From NCBI GenBank assembly GCA_002005505.1, contig KV908341.1, positions 505,258 to 569,257 of the forward strand: a stretch of DNA of 64,000 nt, in the 5' to 3' direction. Shown here one piece after another: positions 63,367 through 64,000 of this stretch; the first letter of the stretch is position 1, and every line of letters starts with the position of its first letter. The position numbers and the translations under genes were made by a program. The DNA comes from Botryococcus braunii. Lineage: Eukaryota; Chlorophyta; Trebouxiophyceae. The notes beneath the pieces were generated by a model. It saw only the letters and a program-made list of their open reading frames with translations. It was not told the origin of the DNA and did no database searches.

Positions 63367-64000
63367 TGCAAGCTTGGCTGCATGAGCAGTTGTAAGTGGG
63401 TCGCTGGCTTAATCCCACATTTTTGATTTAGTGCTCAGAAGGTTGGTGGTTTGTTTAGCACCACTTAGCTTTCTCCCTTGAGAAATGGATGGCGCTGTGA
63501 CATCTGCCGTGTAGCTTGGTCGCTAGGTGCCGTTGATGGGCGGCTCTCCACAGTTACTTGAACCGACGTTCACCCCAAATTTCTCCATGTACCACCAGTG
63601 GGATGCGACATGGTCGCGCTGCTTTTAGGGTATGAGGTGCAGGGTTGGTAATTCAACATTGCATTGGGTTTCTGTATGCCCTTAATGATGTAGAAGTGTT
63701 GTTGTGTGTTTAGAAGGGAAGACATGGCTTGAGGGTGCGGGGAACGCGGCCAAGCAGTTATATTTGGGTTTGCCTGTAGCACATTAATGGGAACATATTT
63801 CGCAGCTGTAAATCTAGTCTCCCGGTCAAGGGGGCATTCTTTCTGTGAGAAGTGTAAGTAGCATGGCGGGTTCATGTGTTACTCCCAACAGGGGCACTGT
63901 TCACATCGAGATTCCGATTTGATGGACCGAAAGTGGTTGCTTTATGGGTAGGGTGGGGTTCAATTGATCCATCTGTAGAGGAGCCGAAAAGGTCGCTGTT
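63367..64000. other. Cullin-1 3' flank
   Basis: Non-coding sequence after the cullin-1 stop, presumably 3' UTR and intergenic. No polyadenylation signal of standard AATAAA type is evident and no further gene is seen. Confidence 0.6.

Overview
The window is eukaryotic nuclear DNA. It holds six multi-exon genes with GT-AG introns, one of them cut by the left window edge, in a sequence dense with microsatellites and minisatellites. One gene encodes PsbR, a photosystem II subunit of green algae and land plants, so the organism belongs to the green lineage. A plant-type CUL1, a plant-like GRIP golgin and a short TTTAGGG-type repeat agree with that. The large introns and heavy simple-repeat load suggest a green or streptophyte alga with an expanded genome; I cannot name the species.

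Layout. (1) 145-9138, plus: an ankyrin-repeat protein ending in a MYND zinc finger, 5' end outside the window. (2) 15741-17342, minus: psbR, 4 exons, 145 residues. (3) 21885-23342, minus: a TMEM45/DUF716 membrane protein, 4 exons, 288 residues. (4) 24528-40649, plus: a coiled-coil golgin with a C-terminal GRIP domain, at least 16 exons, about 1,050 residues, divergent from the TMEM45 gene. (5) 44449-48146, minus: a GT-A-type glycosyltransferase-like protein with a DTD motif, 8 exons, 426 residues. (6) 52958-63366, plus: cullin-1, 17 exons, about 756 residues, complete from N-terminus to neddylation domain but with frameshifts in exon 15. LINE-like 3' fragments lie in tandem at 50.8-52.4 kb, between the last two genes.

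I built the gene models by hand. I required donor and acceptor dinucleotides, matching intron phase on both sides of each join, and similarity to known families. Phases close across psbR, TMEM45, the glycosyltransferase-like gene and the chosen golgin model. They close in cullin-1 if four single bases are missing from exon 15. The ankyrin-MYND gene has one unresolved junction and one apparent frameshift.

The genes are functionally unrelated: photosynthesis, Golgi tethering, glycosylation, ubiquitin ligase scaffold. No operon or gene cluster is implied. The most unusual structure is golgin exon 34966-35173. It is bounded upstream by a 44-45-bp tandem array that repeats its own 3' splice site and downstream by an approximately 86-bp array that repeats its own 5' splice site.
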